Positions 42,734-51,687 of a stretch of 64,000 nucleotides of DNA are shown piece after piece. How positions within the stretch are numbered: position 1 is the stretch's first letter; each line of letters starts with the position of its first letter. The translations under genes and the position numbers were made by a program. The stretch spans positions 62,001 through 126,000 of the forward strand of contig JAGARU010000146.1 in NCBI GenBank assembly GCA_017622085.1, read 5' to 3'. The notes below the pieces were generated by a model. That model had not been told where the DNA came from and did no database searches. It saw nothing but the letters and a program-made list of their open reading frames with translations. Source of the stretch: Clostridia bacterium. Its GTDB lineage: Bacteria > Bacillota > Clostridia > Oscillospirales > CAG-272.

Positions 42734-44488
42734 TTTGTTGTTCAGCCCTGCAAAAGAATACTTCGACTCATATTCCTCGAACATTTCCGCAAAGTCGGCG
42801 TTAACACGAACATTGCGAAGAGACTCATGCAGATTCATGTTATTGGCAGCTGCATCAGCCACGCAGCCGGCGATGTTGGAGCAATGGTCTGAGGTTCGCT
42901 CCAGATTGGTCAAAATGTCCGAAAGAACAAAGCCCGCTTCAATAGAGCAATTACCCTGCTGAAGGCGCAAAATATGATTGGTTCGGAGCTGCTCCTTCAG
43001 ACTATCGATAACCTCCTCCAGCGGCTCAACCTTTTGCGCCGCCAGCATATCGTTGTGAAGAAACGCAGCAAGAGACAAATCAATGATCTCTTCAACAGCC
43101 GCACCAATAATCTGCAGTTCCTTTATTGCTTCCGGTGAGAATTTCAGCTCCTTCTCTCGAATTTCCTCTGCCGACTCAACCAGATTGACACTGTGGTCGG
43201 AGATACGCTCTGCGTCTCCGATTACTTTCAGAATCTTAGCGGATTCCGCATGGTCAGCATCACTGACCTGATGCATGCTGAGCTTTAAAAGGTATGTGCT
43301 GAGAATATCCTCGTAGTGGTCATTGCGCTCCTCAAGCTCGCGTACAGACTCCGCAAGCTCCTCGGTATAATTCCAAATGGAAGAAATACCGCTCTTGAGG
43401 GCACGGGCTGACTCCATTGCCATCTCTTCCGCCACCTTGCGGCAACGCTCAAGAGCAATGGGAGGGGTGTTAAGAAGACGATCATCCAGCTCGGACACAG
43501 TCTCCGGAGCCTCAGAATCAGGGACGATCTTTTTCACCAGCTTCTCAAGCCACTTTGCCATGGGGAACAAAAGAACTACGCAAAGGAGATTGAAAACAGA
43601 GTGCACTACAGCAATGCCAAAGCGTTCTGCCGGATCACCCAGAATAGCCGGAGTGAAAATTGCACGGACAACAGAAAAGACCGCGAGCCATACAACTGTA
43701 CCTATCACGTTAAAAGAAAGATGCACAATCGCAGCGCGCTTCGCATTTTTGGTGGTTCCAACAGCGGAAAGAAGCGCTGTGATACAAGTACCGATGTTCT
43801 GACCCATAATAATGGGAATTGCCGCACCATAGGTAACCTGCCCCGTCACTGCCAAAGCCTGGAGAATACCAACGGATCCAGAGCTGGACTGGATGATCGC
43901 GGTCAGAATCGCACCCGCAAGCACGCCGAGAATCGGGTTTTGGAACATGATAAACAATTCACGGAATGCCGGAACCTCAGAAAGACCCGACACCGCACCC
44001 GACATGGTGTCCATGCCGAACATAAGAGTGGCAAAGCCCAGAAGAATAACACCTGTATCCCGCTTCTTACTTCCCTTGCAGAACATATAAAGAACGATAC
44101 CAAGCAGAGCAAGGACCGGCGTAAATGACGTAGGCTTCAAAAGCTGCACAAACAAGTTATCGCCTTCAATCTGGCCCAAACTAAGAATCCAAGCGGTAAC
44201 GGTAGTACCAATATTGGCGCCCATGATTACATTGATAGATTGTGCCAAGGTCATAAGGCCCGAGTTTACAAAACCGACCACCATAACTGTAGTAGCCGAC
44301 GAGCTCTGAATCACGGCGGTTACACAAAGGCCGGTCAAAAGGCCTGCCAAAGGCTTTGTGGTCAACTTGCCGAGTAAACTGCGGAGCTTGGAGCCCGCAC
44401 GGCGCTCCAGAGCTTGTCCCATAATATTCATACCAAACAAAAACAGAGACAATCCGCCAATTAAGGTTAAAATGTCAAAAACATCCAT
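42731..44488 (-). CDS. Na+/phosphate cotransporter with a PhoU-like C-terminus
   Basis: A 585-residue inner-membrane protein of the NptA/PNaS family. The membrane part holds two inverted repeats with the family QSSS motifs (AVIQSSSATTVMVVGF at about 59-74; AIIQSSSGSVGILQAL at about 196-211) and the GANIGTTVTAWI and GQNIGTCITALL helices. The C-terminal ~210 residues are charged and helical, matching a PhoU-like domain that regulates uptake. It drives phosphate import with sodium. Monocistronic and convergent with the sigF operon. Confidence 0.94.
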   Translation of the reverse strand: MDVFDILTLIGGLSLFLFGMNIMGQALERRAGSKLRSLLGKLTTKPLAGLLTGLCVTAVIQSSSATTVMVVGFVNSGLMTLAQSINVIMGANIGTTVTAWILSLGQIEGDNLFVQLLKPTSFTPVLALLGIVLYMFCKGSKKRDTGVILLGFATLMFGMDTMSGAVSGLSEVPAFRELFIMFQNPILGVLAGAILTAIIQSSSGSVGILQALAVTGQVTYGAAIPIIMGQNIGTCITALLSAVGTTKNAKRAAIVHLSFNVIGTVVWLAVFSVVRAIFTPAILGDPAERFGIAVVHSVFNLLCVVLLFPMAKWLEKLVKKIVPDSEAPETVSELDDRLLNTPPIALERCRKVAEEMAMESARALKSGISSIWNYTEELAESVRELEERNDHYEDILSTYLLKLSMHQVSDADHAESAKILKVIGDAERISDHSVNLVESAEEIREKELKFSPEAIKELQIIGAAVEEIIDLSLAAFLHNDMLAAQKVEPLEEVIDSLKEQLRTNHILRLQQGNCSIEAGFVLSDILTNLERTSDHCSNIAGCVADAAANNMNLHESLRNVRVNADFAEMFEEYESKYSFAGLNNK

Positions 44489-44528
44489 AATATTCCTTTC
44501 TTTTCCTCACTCTTCCTCTTTAGACCAT

Positions 44529-45716
44529 TCACACGTGAAGTTCTTCATTTGGGCCAACAAGAAAGAGTCGAGCCTCATCAAAGGACTGACGCAAGGCCTT
44601 GGCTGCGGCCGATTCCCGATCGAACTTCTCTTTACGCACAGCGCGCAAAAGGATATTTTTCGGTGTATCCTCCGGGTCGATCAGTTCAAGAGCCGCTACC
44701 TCGTAGCCCTCGCTTTCCAGTCGCAGAAGGCGCATAGCGTCCGTTGCCGCGTCCGCCAGCTTTTGGCGAAGCATGGAATGGCGGGTAATAAAGGACAGCG
44801 TAGGACAGTTTAAGGTATGGTTCAGCTCGTGGTGGCAACAAGGGGTGGACAGGATCACGCCGGCGCGGCAAGCGGCGGCTTTATGAAGCACGATGTCCGT
44901 AGCAATATCACAGGCGTGGAGAGAAATTACCAGATCCGGGGTACGGGCGGGGGTAAAATCGTTAATGTCCATACAATGGAAGGCGAGGCCGTCAAAGCCT
45001 ACGTCGGAGGCGACGGAGGTGCAGTATTCAATGACGTCGGCCTTCAGATCCACGCCGACCATTTCCGTCTTTCGCTGCTTCAAAACAGCGAAATAGTAAT
45101 ATACGGCGAAGCTGAGGTAGCTTTTTCCGCAACAGAGGTCAAGGATATACAGGTCTCCCTCGGCGGGAATGTGAGACTCAACCTCCTCGATGTGACGGAG
45201 AAACTGATTGATCTGGCGGAATTTGGACCGTTTTTTGTCGTAGAGGCAGCCATTTTTATCGCTGACGCCCAGGCGGATGAGAAACTCCTCCGAGCCGGTA
45301 AGGAGGTACTCCTTTTCCCTGTCGTGGGAGGCGACCTCCGCGCGGGTCAGGGGCTTGTCCGAGGCAAGGGAACGGAGAACCTTATCCGCACCGATGGCCG
45401 TGGAACTTCCGCTTTTGGAGGTACGGAGCTCTGCGTCGCCGGCGGTGGTGAGGACGTTGATCTGTCCGTAGCCGGAGAGTAGCTCCGGCAAGGCGGCCGG
45501 CACGTGGGCCAGCTCCGTATTTACGTGGCGAGCTTTGCCGTCGCGGTAGAAGGTTTCCGTTTGGAGCACCACACGGTTGCCCACCTTTTTGAGGGAGGCA
45601 ACGGCCTTTAAAACCGATCGGTCGGCGCTTTTGGAGAGAACCACCTTTTTCAGGCTCTCCCGTCGGATGGCGACCTGGATCAGCTCTTCAATTTTCGATT
45701 TGGGAGTATCGCTCAT
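44529..45716 (-). CDS. SAM-dependent methyltransferase (Methyltransf_32-like)
   Basis: A 395-residue cytosolic protein. The N-terminal ~180 residues have no clear family but are basic and beta-rich, possibly an RNA-binding region. The C-terminal half is a class I methyltransferase: motif I LYILDLCCGKSYLSFAVY (about 194-211), VGVDLKADVIEYC (about 225-237), and the LVISLHACDIATD motif (about 265-277) seen in the PF13679 family (TRM13/RRNAD-like). CCHHELN follows. Relatives modify RNA, but the target is unknown. It overlaps plsY by 4 bp, last in a four-gene operon with der and the DUF512 gene. Confidence 0.85.
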   Translation of the reverse strand: MSDTPKSKIEELIQVAIRRESLKKVVLSKSADRSVLKAVASLKKVGNRVVLQTETFYRDGKARHVNTELAHVPAALPELLSGYGQINVLTTAGDAELRTSKSGSSTAIGADKVLRSLASDKPLTRAEVASHDREKEYLLTGSEEFLIRLGVSDKNGCLYDKKRSKFRQINQFLRHIEEVESHIPAEGDLYILDLCCGKSYLSFAVYYYFAVLKQRKTEMVGVDLKADVIEYCTSVASDVGFDGLAFHCMDINDFTPARTPDLVISLHACDIATDIVLHKAAACRAGVILSTPCCHHELNHTLNCPTLSFITRHSMLRQKLADAATDAMRLLRLESEGYEVAALELIDPEDTPKNILLRAVRKEKFDRESAAAKALRQSFDEARLFLVGPNEELHV

Positions 45717-46528
45717 TTCTTTTCTCCGTTGTTACGATTGGCGGTTTTATCAAGGGCGGCAAGCTCCTCGGCCTCGGCTTCTTTTCTCTTTCGGCGGTTG
45801 GACTTGAAGACCTTACCAAACTCAAACTTACGCTCCTCCTTGTTCCAAAGGCGCTTGATGTTATCCTTATGGCGGAAAATAACCAGAGCGGCAATGGTAA
45901 CGGCGATCAGGTTATGGAAGCCGGCGCCGCTGAAGCTATTGAGCAGGACGGGATAGAGCATGGCGCACATAATGGAGGCCAAGGAAATAAACTTGGTGCC
46001 TCCGGCCATGATGGCGAAGATAATGAATTCAGCAAGGAAGGTCAAGGGGCTGGAAAACAGCATAACGGCGGCCGTTGCGGCAACGCCCTTGCCACCGCGC
46101 ATACGGTAGAAGATCGGAAAGATCTGACCGATGACGGCAAACAGGGCCGACATATACATGCCCTCAATGCCAAAGATCGTACGGCCCACGGCCAAGGCGA
46201 GTCCGGTTTTCAAAAATTCACCGAGGATGGTAAGCACGCCGGCCTTGCCGCCGAACACGCGTGCCATATTGGTGGCACCGGCATTTTTACTGCCTAATTC
46301 ACGGATATCCTGCTTATACACGCGCTTGGACAGGATAATGCCCACGTTCAAGCTACCGATGAGGTACGCAAGGACAGCACAAGCGAGGAATCCGAGCAGC
46401 ATCGGAATAATAACGGCGGCCGCAGTGGGCTGCTCGTGGGTGGACAGATAGTCACCAAGGAAGCCATAGCGCAAAATGCGGTCGACTCCGGTCAGCTCCG
46501 GAATGGTTACGATTGTATCTCCGTTCAT
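45713..46528 (-). CDS. plsY: glycerol-3-phosphate acyltransferase PlsY
   Basis: Transfers acyl groups from acyl phosphate to glycerol 3-phosphate at the membrane, the first step of phospholipid synthesis. The 271-residue protein has the PlsY motifs GSLNVGIILSK (about 55-65), LGSKNAGATNMARVFGGKAG (about 74-93) and RMRGGKGVAAT (about 144-154), plus about five hydrophobic segments. It is longer than the usual ~200 residues, with an extra ~45-residue N-terminus and a charged C-terminal tail rich in Lys/Glu. Start at 46528 has a GGAAAGGAGA site. der lies 16 bp upstream. Confidence 0.94.
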   Translation of the reverse strand: MNGDTIVTIPELTGVDRILRYGFLGDYLSTHEQPTAAAVIIPMLLGFLACAVLAYLIGSLNVGIILSKRVYKQDIRELGSKNAGATNMARVFGGKAGVLTILGEFLKTGLALAVGRTIFGIEGMYMSALFAVIGQIFPIFYRMRGGKGVAATAAVMLFSSPLTFLAEFIIFAIMAGGTKFISLASIMCAMLYPVLLNSFSGAGFHNLIAVTIAALVIFRHKDNIKRLWNKEERKFEFGKVFKSNRRKRKEAEAEELAALDKTANRNNGEKK

Positions 46529-46544
46529 ATTCTCTCTCCTTTCC

Positions 46545-47885
46545 TCAACGGACGTCCGGGGCGGTCTCGCCGCGCTCACGGATGACAAGGCGAATGGGTG
46601 TGCCCTTAAAACCGAAGGTGTTGCGCAGGCAGTTCTCAATGTATCTCTGATACGAGAAGTGGAACAGCTCTGCATTGTTACAGAAGAGGACGAAGGTGGG
46701 CGGTGCTACGGTGGACTGGGTCATGTAGTAGATCTTCAGACGGCGTCCCTTATCGGACGGAGGCTGGGTTCTGGTCATGGCCTCGTTCAGAATGTCGTTG
46801 AGCATACCGGTGGAGATACGCATATTGGTCTGATTGTGGACGTAATTGATCTCCTCAAAGAGGCGATTGACTCTCTGGCCGGTCATAGCGGACAGGAACA
46901 GAATGGGAGCGTAGGTCATGTAGGCCAGGGACTCGTAGATCTTTTTTGTGAACTGGTTGGTGGTATTGTTATCCTTATCGATCAGATCCCACTTATTGAC
47001 CACGACGATGGTTGCCTTACCGGCCTCGTGAGCGATACCTGCGATCTTCTCATCCTGTTCGGTGATGCCCTCGGAGGCATCGATTACAAGGACGCACACG
47101 TCGGCACGCTCAACGGCCATTTTGGCGCGGAGAACGCTGAACTTTTCTACGCGGTCCTCCACCTTTTTCTGGCGGCGCATACCGGCGGTATCGATAAAGT
47201 TATACTTGCCGTGTTCGTTTTCAAAGCGGGTATCGATGGCATCACGGGTGGTACCGGCGATGTTGGATACGATCAGACGGTCCTCCCCGAGAATGCGGTT
47301 AATCAGAGAGGACTTACCGGCGTTGGGCTTGCCGATCACAGCGACGTTGATCACGTCCTCCTCCTCGGCATCGTCACCCTGAGCGGGGAGATGGGCGATG
47401 ATCTCGTCCAAAAGGTCGCCGGTTCCGCTACCGTGAACGGAGGAAACGGCGATGGGATCGATCTTGAAGCCGAGCTCATAGAACTCATAGAACTCACCGG
47501 GGAGCGCGCCTACGCTATCCACCTTATTGATGCAGGGGATGACGGGCTTACCGGAGCGCTTGAGCATGGTGGCAATGCTACGGTCATCGGCCAGAAGGCC
47601 GGTGGTCACGTCGCACACGAATACGATGACCTCAGCGGTATCGATGGCAAGCTGAGCCTGCTCTCTCATTTTTTTCAAAATAATATCGTCGGTCTTGGGC
47701 TCGATACCTCCGGTATCCACTACCATCAGCTTTCGGCCGTTCCACTCCGTCTCGCCATAGATGCGGTCGCGGGTGACACCGGGGGTGTCCTCCACGATGG
47801 AGCGGCGTTCACCGATCAGTTTATTAAACAGGGTACTTTTGCCTACGTTGGGGCGACCAACGATGGCAATAACAGATTTTGACAT
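46545..47885 (-). CDS. der: ribosome-biogenesis GTPase Der (EngA)
   Basis: An essential GTPase for assembly of the 50S ribosomal subunit. The 446-residue protein has two tandem G domains: G1 GRPNVGKSTLFN (about 8-19), G3 DTGG and G4 NKVD in the first; GKPNAGKSSLIN (about 185-196), DTAG and NKWD in the second. A C-terminal KH-like domain (about 355-446) follows. Standard length. A GGAGG site stands 5 bp before the ATG. Co-transcribed with the DUF512 gene upstream. Confidence 0.97.
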   Translation of the reverse strand: MSKSVIAIVGRPNVGKSTLFNKLIGERRSIVEDTPGVTRDRIYGETEWNGRKLMVVDTGGIEPKTDDIILKKMREQAQLAIDTAEVIVFVCDVTTGLLADDRSIATMLKRSGKPVIPCINKVDSVGALPGEFYEFYELGFKIDPIAVSSVHGSGTGDLLDEIIAHLPAQGDDAEEEDVINVAVIGKPNAGKSSLINRILGEDRLIVSNIAGTTRDAIDTRFENEHGKYNFIDTAGMRRQKKVEDRVEKFSVLRAKMAVERADVCVLVIDASEGITEQDEKIAGIAHEAGKATIVVVNKWDLIDKDNNTTNQFTKKIYESLAYMTYAPILFLSAMTGQRVNRLFEEINYVHNQTNMRISTGMLNDILNEAMTRTQPPSDKGRRLKIYYMTQSTVAPPTFVLFCNNAELFHFSYQRYIENCLRNTFGFKGTPIRLVIRERGETAPDVR

Positions 47886-47917
47886 TTTATCCTCCGTGCC
47901 GTTTTACGGCTTTATTT

Positions 47918-49228
47918 TCATGATTCCAGATTCAGGACAGCGCATACGAAATCCGCGCCGTCGCACTCGGTTAAGCGCACTTTTGTGTTCAGCTTTTCGG
48001 AGAGCTCATCCACGGACATGCCGCAGAGGAACAGGTCTCCCTCGCTTCGTACGGTGTTGCGGGAAATTAAGATCTCCTCGCCCAAGGGTTCGCCCTGCAA
48101 CTGCTCATAAATATCCTTGCCGGTCAGAAGGCCGGTAACGGTAATGTGGCCGCCGAAGAACTTGTTTTTGATACAACGGACATTGCAGGTAAGATTCGGG
48201 CACAGCGCCTCCAGCTTTTTTGCCATTTGGAAGATCTGTCCGTAGGCGGCCTCCCCTGTAGGAATGGTTACGTGACGCTTGATCTGCCGCTCTTCCTCGC
48301 TTAACGTAAGCAGGAAGGCGTTGAATTCCGTATCCAGGGAGCGGAGCATACCGACGCCGTCCTCGATCTGGGCGTAGTCGCCGTAGTACTCGTCCTCCGG
48401 GATGGGCAGACCGGCGCGCAAATAGAATTCATCGGCGCAGAAGAACAGCCGCTTACCGCATTCTGCCTCATATTGATCGGAAATGGCATCCACCTGTCGG
48501 ATGACGGCCGCACACTCCTCGGGCGTGAAGGGCTCAAGGGGATATAGACCCTCCCGGAAGGCGGTAAGACCGGCGGGAACGATGGCGGTACACTGCATTT
48601 TAGGGCCAAGAGCGGCCAGGTCGTGCAGGGTTCTCGAAAGCTCCTCCCCGTCGTTGATGCCGCGGCACAGGACGATCTGGCAATGGAGCTCGCATCCCCC
48701 CTCGGCCAAGCGGCGAAGATAGGACAGCGTCTCCCCTGCCCGTTTGTTTTTCATCATCCGGCGGCGCAGCTCAGGGTTAGTGGTATGGACGGAAATATTG
48801 ATGGGAGAAATGTGCATATCGATGATGCGCTGGATCTCCCAATCCTCAAGGTTGGTCATGGTGATATAATTGCCATGAAGGAAGGACAGGCGGGAGTCGT
48901 CGTCCTTGAAATAAAGAGTTTCCCGCAATCCTTTGGGCAGCTGATCGATAAAGCAGAACACGCATTGATTACGGCAGGAGTGCTTACGGTCCATCAGCGG
49001 GGTCTCAAACTCCAGGCCGATATCGTCGTAGGTCTTTTTCTCAATTTTGGCGATCACGGGCATTCCGTCCCGTGTAAGCTGGAGCTCAAGAGACTTATCA
49101 GCCAGATAGAAGCGATAATCCAGCACGTCCCGGATGGGATTGCCGTTGATGCTGACCAAAACGTCCGTTTCCCGGATGCCGGCGCGCTCCGCCAAGGAGT
49201 GCGGTCGGACTTCTGCGATTGTTACCAT
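47918..49228 (-). CDS. DUF512 family radical-SAM/PDZ protein
   Basis: A 436-residue protein of the DUF512 family. An N-terminal PDZ-like domain (LAERAGIRETDVLVSINGNP, about 12-31) precedes the radical-SAM cluster motif CRNQCVFC (Cys85, Cys89, Cys92; Cx3Cx2C). VHTTNPELR (about 148-156), which often contacts SAM in this family, and a C-terminal Cys-containing domain (LEALCPNLTCNVRCIKN) follow. Function unknown despite wide conservation in Firmicutes next to der. It is first in the operon from the promoter at 49307-49335. Confidence 0.9.
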   Translation of the reverse strand: MVTIAEVRPHSLAERAGIRETDVLVSINGNPIRDVLDYRFYLADKSLELQLTRDGMPVIAKIEKKTYDDIGLEFETPLMDRKHSCRNQCVFCFIDQLPKGLRETLYFKDDDSRLSFLHGNYITMTNLEDWEIQRIIDMHISPINISVHTTNPELRRRMMKNKRAGETLSYLRRLAEGGCELHCQIVLCRGINDGEELSRTLHDLAALGPKMQCTAIVPAGLTAFREGLYPLEPFTPEECAAVIRQVDAISDQYEAECGKRLFFCADEFYLRAGLPIPEDEYYGDYAQIEDGVGMLRSLDTEFNAFLLTLSEEERQIKRHVTIPTGEAAYGQIFQMAKKLEALCPNLTCNVRCIKNKFFGGHITVTGLLTGKDIYEQLQGEPLGEEILISRNTVRSEGDLFLCGMSVDELSEKLNTKVRLTECDGADFVCAVLNLES

Positions 49229-49306
49229 CGGTTTACCTTGACCGCGCTGAATCAGCGGCCGATTCCTTTCCTCATATGAGCATAGATACCCATGTTATCC
49301 CATGGT

Positions 49307-49335
49307 ATTATACACCAAAATTCCCGAAAGGTCAA
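49307..49335 (-). promoter_or_regulatory. promoter of the DUF512-der-plsY-methyltransferase operon
   Basis: TTGACC (49330-49335), 17 bp, TATAAT (49307-49312) on the minus strand with an extended -10 TG. It lies about 80 bp upstream of the first gene. Confidence 0.8.
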
Positions 49336-49362
49336 GGAATTCCCGAAATTCCCTTTCAAATT

Positions 49363-50040
49363 TCACCGGAGGTGGGCGTAAAGTCGCTCAAGAACAGACT
49401 TTTCAATGCGGGAAACGTAGGAACGGGAAATGCCCAGCTTACGTGCCACCTCCCGCTGGGTAACGGGAGGTTCATTATTTAAGCCGTACCGGAGCACCAT
49501 GACGGTTTTTTCCCTCTCTGTCAGGCGGGTGCGGATGTAATCGATGGCCTTTTTGCTTTGCAGCTTACGGTCGATGTCGTCGGCAATGGTATCCTCCACG
49601 CTTATGATATCGATGTAGGTCAAGGGGTTACCGTCCTTATCCATATCGATGGTTTCGTTGATGGAGACCTCACAGGCGGTCTTTTTCTGGCCGCGGAACA
49701 GCATGAGGATCTCGTTCTGAATGCATTTGGCGCCGTAGGTGGCAAAGCGGGCGCCGTTGCGACAATCAAAGGAATCCACCGCCTTGATCAACCCTACGGT
49801 GCCCACAGAAACAAGATCGTCCTGATTTTTGCTGGAGGCGTAATATTTCCTCACTACGTGGGATACTAAGCGAAGATTGTGCTCGATGAGCTTATCTCTG
49901 GCGGCGCGGTCGCCTTCTCTCATTTTTAAAAAGTACTCCGTTTCCACAGCCTTCGGCAAGGGCGGCGGGAATTTCCGCTCGTCGGCAACGCCTAAGATCA
50001 TGTACACAAAATTCAGAAAAACTGATAAAATTGAACGCAT
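49363..50040 (-). CDS. sigK: mother-cell sigma factor K (pro-sigma K)
   Basis: Late mother-cell sigma factor of sporulation. The 225-residue product has a hydrophobic pro-sequence (MRSILSVFLNFVYMILGV) before the conserved FPPPLPKAVETEYFL start of the mature factor. Region 2 (DKLIEHNLRLVSHVVRKYY, DDLVSVGTVGLIKAVDSF) and the region 4 helix-turn-helix (VTQREVARKLGISRSYVSRI) follow. The pro-sequence implies processing by SpoIVFB, unlike C. difficile SigK. The gene is contiguous, not split by a skin element. The ATG at 50040 has a GGAGGAG site. Confidence 0.93.
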   Translation of the reverse strand: MRSILSVFLNFVYMILGVADERKFPPPLPKAVETEYFLKMREGDRAARDKLIEHNLRLVSHVVRKYYASSKNQDDLVSVGTVGLIKAVDSFDCRNGARFATYGAKCIQNEILMLFRGQKKTACEVSINETIDMDKDGNPLTYIDIISVEDTIADDIDRKLQSKKAIDYIRTRLTEREKTVMVLRYGLNNEPPVTQREVARKLGISRSYVSRIEKSVLERLYAHLR

Positions 50041-50199
50041 AGCTCCTCCTTTGCCGCTCTTTGGCGGTATCCAATCTATATGTTTATTTCCAGTTTTTTG
50101 TGCCTGTGGAAATGATTTTCTTTCCTTATTCCACATGAAAGCGGTCGGATTGGGAACGATACTATTGTCCGTGCAACTGTGCGGATCGGAGGATTTTTT

Positions 50200-50412
50200 A
50201 TGTGGATCGATAAAATCGCCCTGGCGCTGGTTATCATCGGCGCACTGAACTGGGGTAGCATCGGTCTGTTCAGCTTTGATATCGTTGCCTGGATCGGTGG
50301 CGGCCCTGCCGCCCTCATCAGCCGCATCATCTATTCCGTCGTTGCTCTTGCCGGAATCTGGTGCATTTCTCTTTTGTTCCGCGATACCGAAGTTGAGTCT
50401 GACCGCGCTTAA
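50200..50412 (+). CDS. DUF378-family small membrane protein
   Basis: A 70-residue protein with two transmembrane helices and the family signature LVIIGALNWGSIGLFSFD (about 11-28), similar to B. subtilis YuzA. Function unknown. The ATG at 50200 has GGAGG 7 bp upstream. It diverges from sigK across about 160 bp, so both may be transcribed during sporulation (position-based inference). Confidence 0.88.
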   Translation: MWIDKIALALVIIGALNWGSIGLFSFDIVAWIGGGPAALISRIIYSVVALAGIWCISLLFRDTEVESDRA

Positions 50413-50429
50413 TCCCGTCAATATGCACG

Positions 50430-50459
50430 AAAAAGGAAGCAAACGCTTCCTTTTTCTTT
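50430..50459 (+). terminator. terminator after the DUF378 gene
   Basis: AAAAAGGAAGC (50430-50440), loop AAAC, GCTTCCTTTTT (50445-50455), then more T residues. Confidence 0.9.
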
Positions 50460-50472
50460 GTTAATTGTGCAA

Positions 50473-50501
50473 TTGACAATTTTGCACTTTAGTTGTATAA
50501 T
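50473..50501 (+). promoter_or_regulatory. promoter of serC-serA
   Basis: Consensus TTGACA (50473-50478), 17 bp, TATAAT (50496-50501). The leader to serC is about 70 nt, AT-rich, without an obvious hairpin. Confidence 0.9.
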
Positions 50502-50577
50502 GAGTGAAATCGATATTTTTGTATTTTTATACATGGATATATTTAATTTTTTACTTGCTTCCCTGGAGGTTTTTATT

Positions 50578-51672
50578 ATGGAAGAAAGAGTTTTCAATTT
50601 TTCTGCAGGTCCTTCTATGCTCCCCTTGCCCGTGCTTCAGCGTGCTGCTGACGAACTGGTGGTTTATCCCGGCGCCGGGATGTCCGTAATGGAGATGAGC
50701 CATCGATCTCCTGCTTACGAGGCTATCATCGGGGAGGCAGAGACTCTTCTCCGTAAGCTGATGAACATTCCCGAAAATTACAAGGTACTGTTCCTTCAGG
50801 GCGGTGCCTCCACTCAGTTTGCCGCAGTTCCCCTGAACCTGATCGGCAAGACCGGCAAGGCGGACTACATCGTTTCCGGCCAGTTCTCCGGTAAGGCCTT
50901 CAAGGAGGCTCAGAAGATGGGCTACGACGTAAAGTGCGTTGCTACCTCTAAGGAGGATAACTTCACCTACATTCCTGAGGTTACCCGCGATGCCTTCCGT
51001 CCCGATGCTTCCTACGTTCACATCTGCTTCAACAACACCATTTACGGCACCAAGTACAACTATATCCCCGACACCGGTGATATTCCTCTGGTTGCCGATA
51101 TGTCCTCCTGCATCATCTCCGAGCCCGTGGACGTTTCCAAGTTCGGTGTGATCTATGCAGGCGCACAGAAGAACATGGCTCCTGCCGGCATGACTCTTGT
51201 TATCGTTCGCGAGGATCTGCTTGAATATGCCGATCCCAAGATGCCCACCATGCTTGAGTGGAAGACCATGGCAGAAAACGGTTCTATGTACAATACTCCT
51301 CCCTGCTATACCATCTACATGGCTAAGCTGGTTTACGAGTGGATCCTTTCCCTTGGCGGTCTTGACGTCATGAAGAAGATGAACGAGGAAAAGGCGGCTC
51401 TTCTCTACGACTATCTGGATAATCAGGACTACTACATCGCTCCCGTTAAGCCCCAGTGCCGTTCCTTGATGAACGTTACCTTCGTGACCGGAGACGCGGA
51501 GCTTGACAAGAAGTTTGCATCCGAGGCCGGCAAGGCAGGTCTTAAGAATCTGAAGGGTCACCGTTCCGTTGGCGGTATGCGTGCTTCCATCTACAACGCA
51601 ATGCCCAAGGCCGGTGTTGAGGCTCTCATCGAATTCATGAAGAAATTTGCCGCAGAAAATCCCAAGGCATAA
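50578..51672 (+). CDS. serC: phosphoserine aminotransferase
   Basis: PLP enzyme converting 3-phosphohydroxypyruvate and glutamate to phosphoserine. The 364-residue protein has FNFSAGPSMLPLPVL at the N-terminus, QGGASTQFAAVPLNL (about 80-94, phosphate binding), DMSSCIISEPVDVSKFG (about 174-190, PLP Asp) and the Schiff-base Lys in GAQKNMAPAG (about 194-203). GHRSVGGMRASIYN is close to the end. I chose the ATG at 50578 for its GGAGG site; a longer reading covers the promoter. First of a two-gene serine pathway. Confidence 0.97.
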   Translation: MEERVFNFSAGPSMLPLPVLQRAADELVVYPGAGMSVMEMSHRSPAYEAIIGEAETLLRKLMNIPENYKVLFLQGGASTQFAAVPLNLIGKTGKADYIVSGQFSGKAFKEAQKMGYDVKCVATSKEDNFTYIPEVTRDAFRPDASYVHICFNNTIYGTKYNYIPDTGDIPLVADMSSCIISEPVDVSKFGVIYAGAQKNMAPAGMTLVIVREDLLEYADPKMPTMLEWKTMAENGSMYNTPPCYTIYMAKLVYEWILSLGGLDVMKKMNEEKAALLYDYLDNQDYYIAPVKPQCRSLMNVTFVTGDAELDKKFASEAGKAGLKNLKGHRSVGGMRASIYNAMPKAGVEALIEFMKKFAAENPKA

Positions 51673-51687
51673 GTGAGGAATATTACC

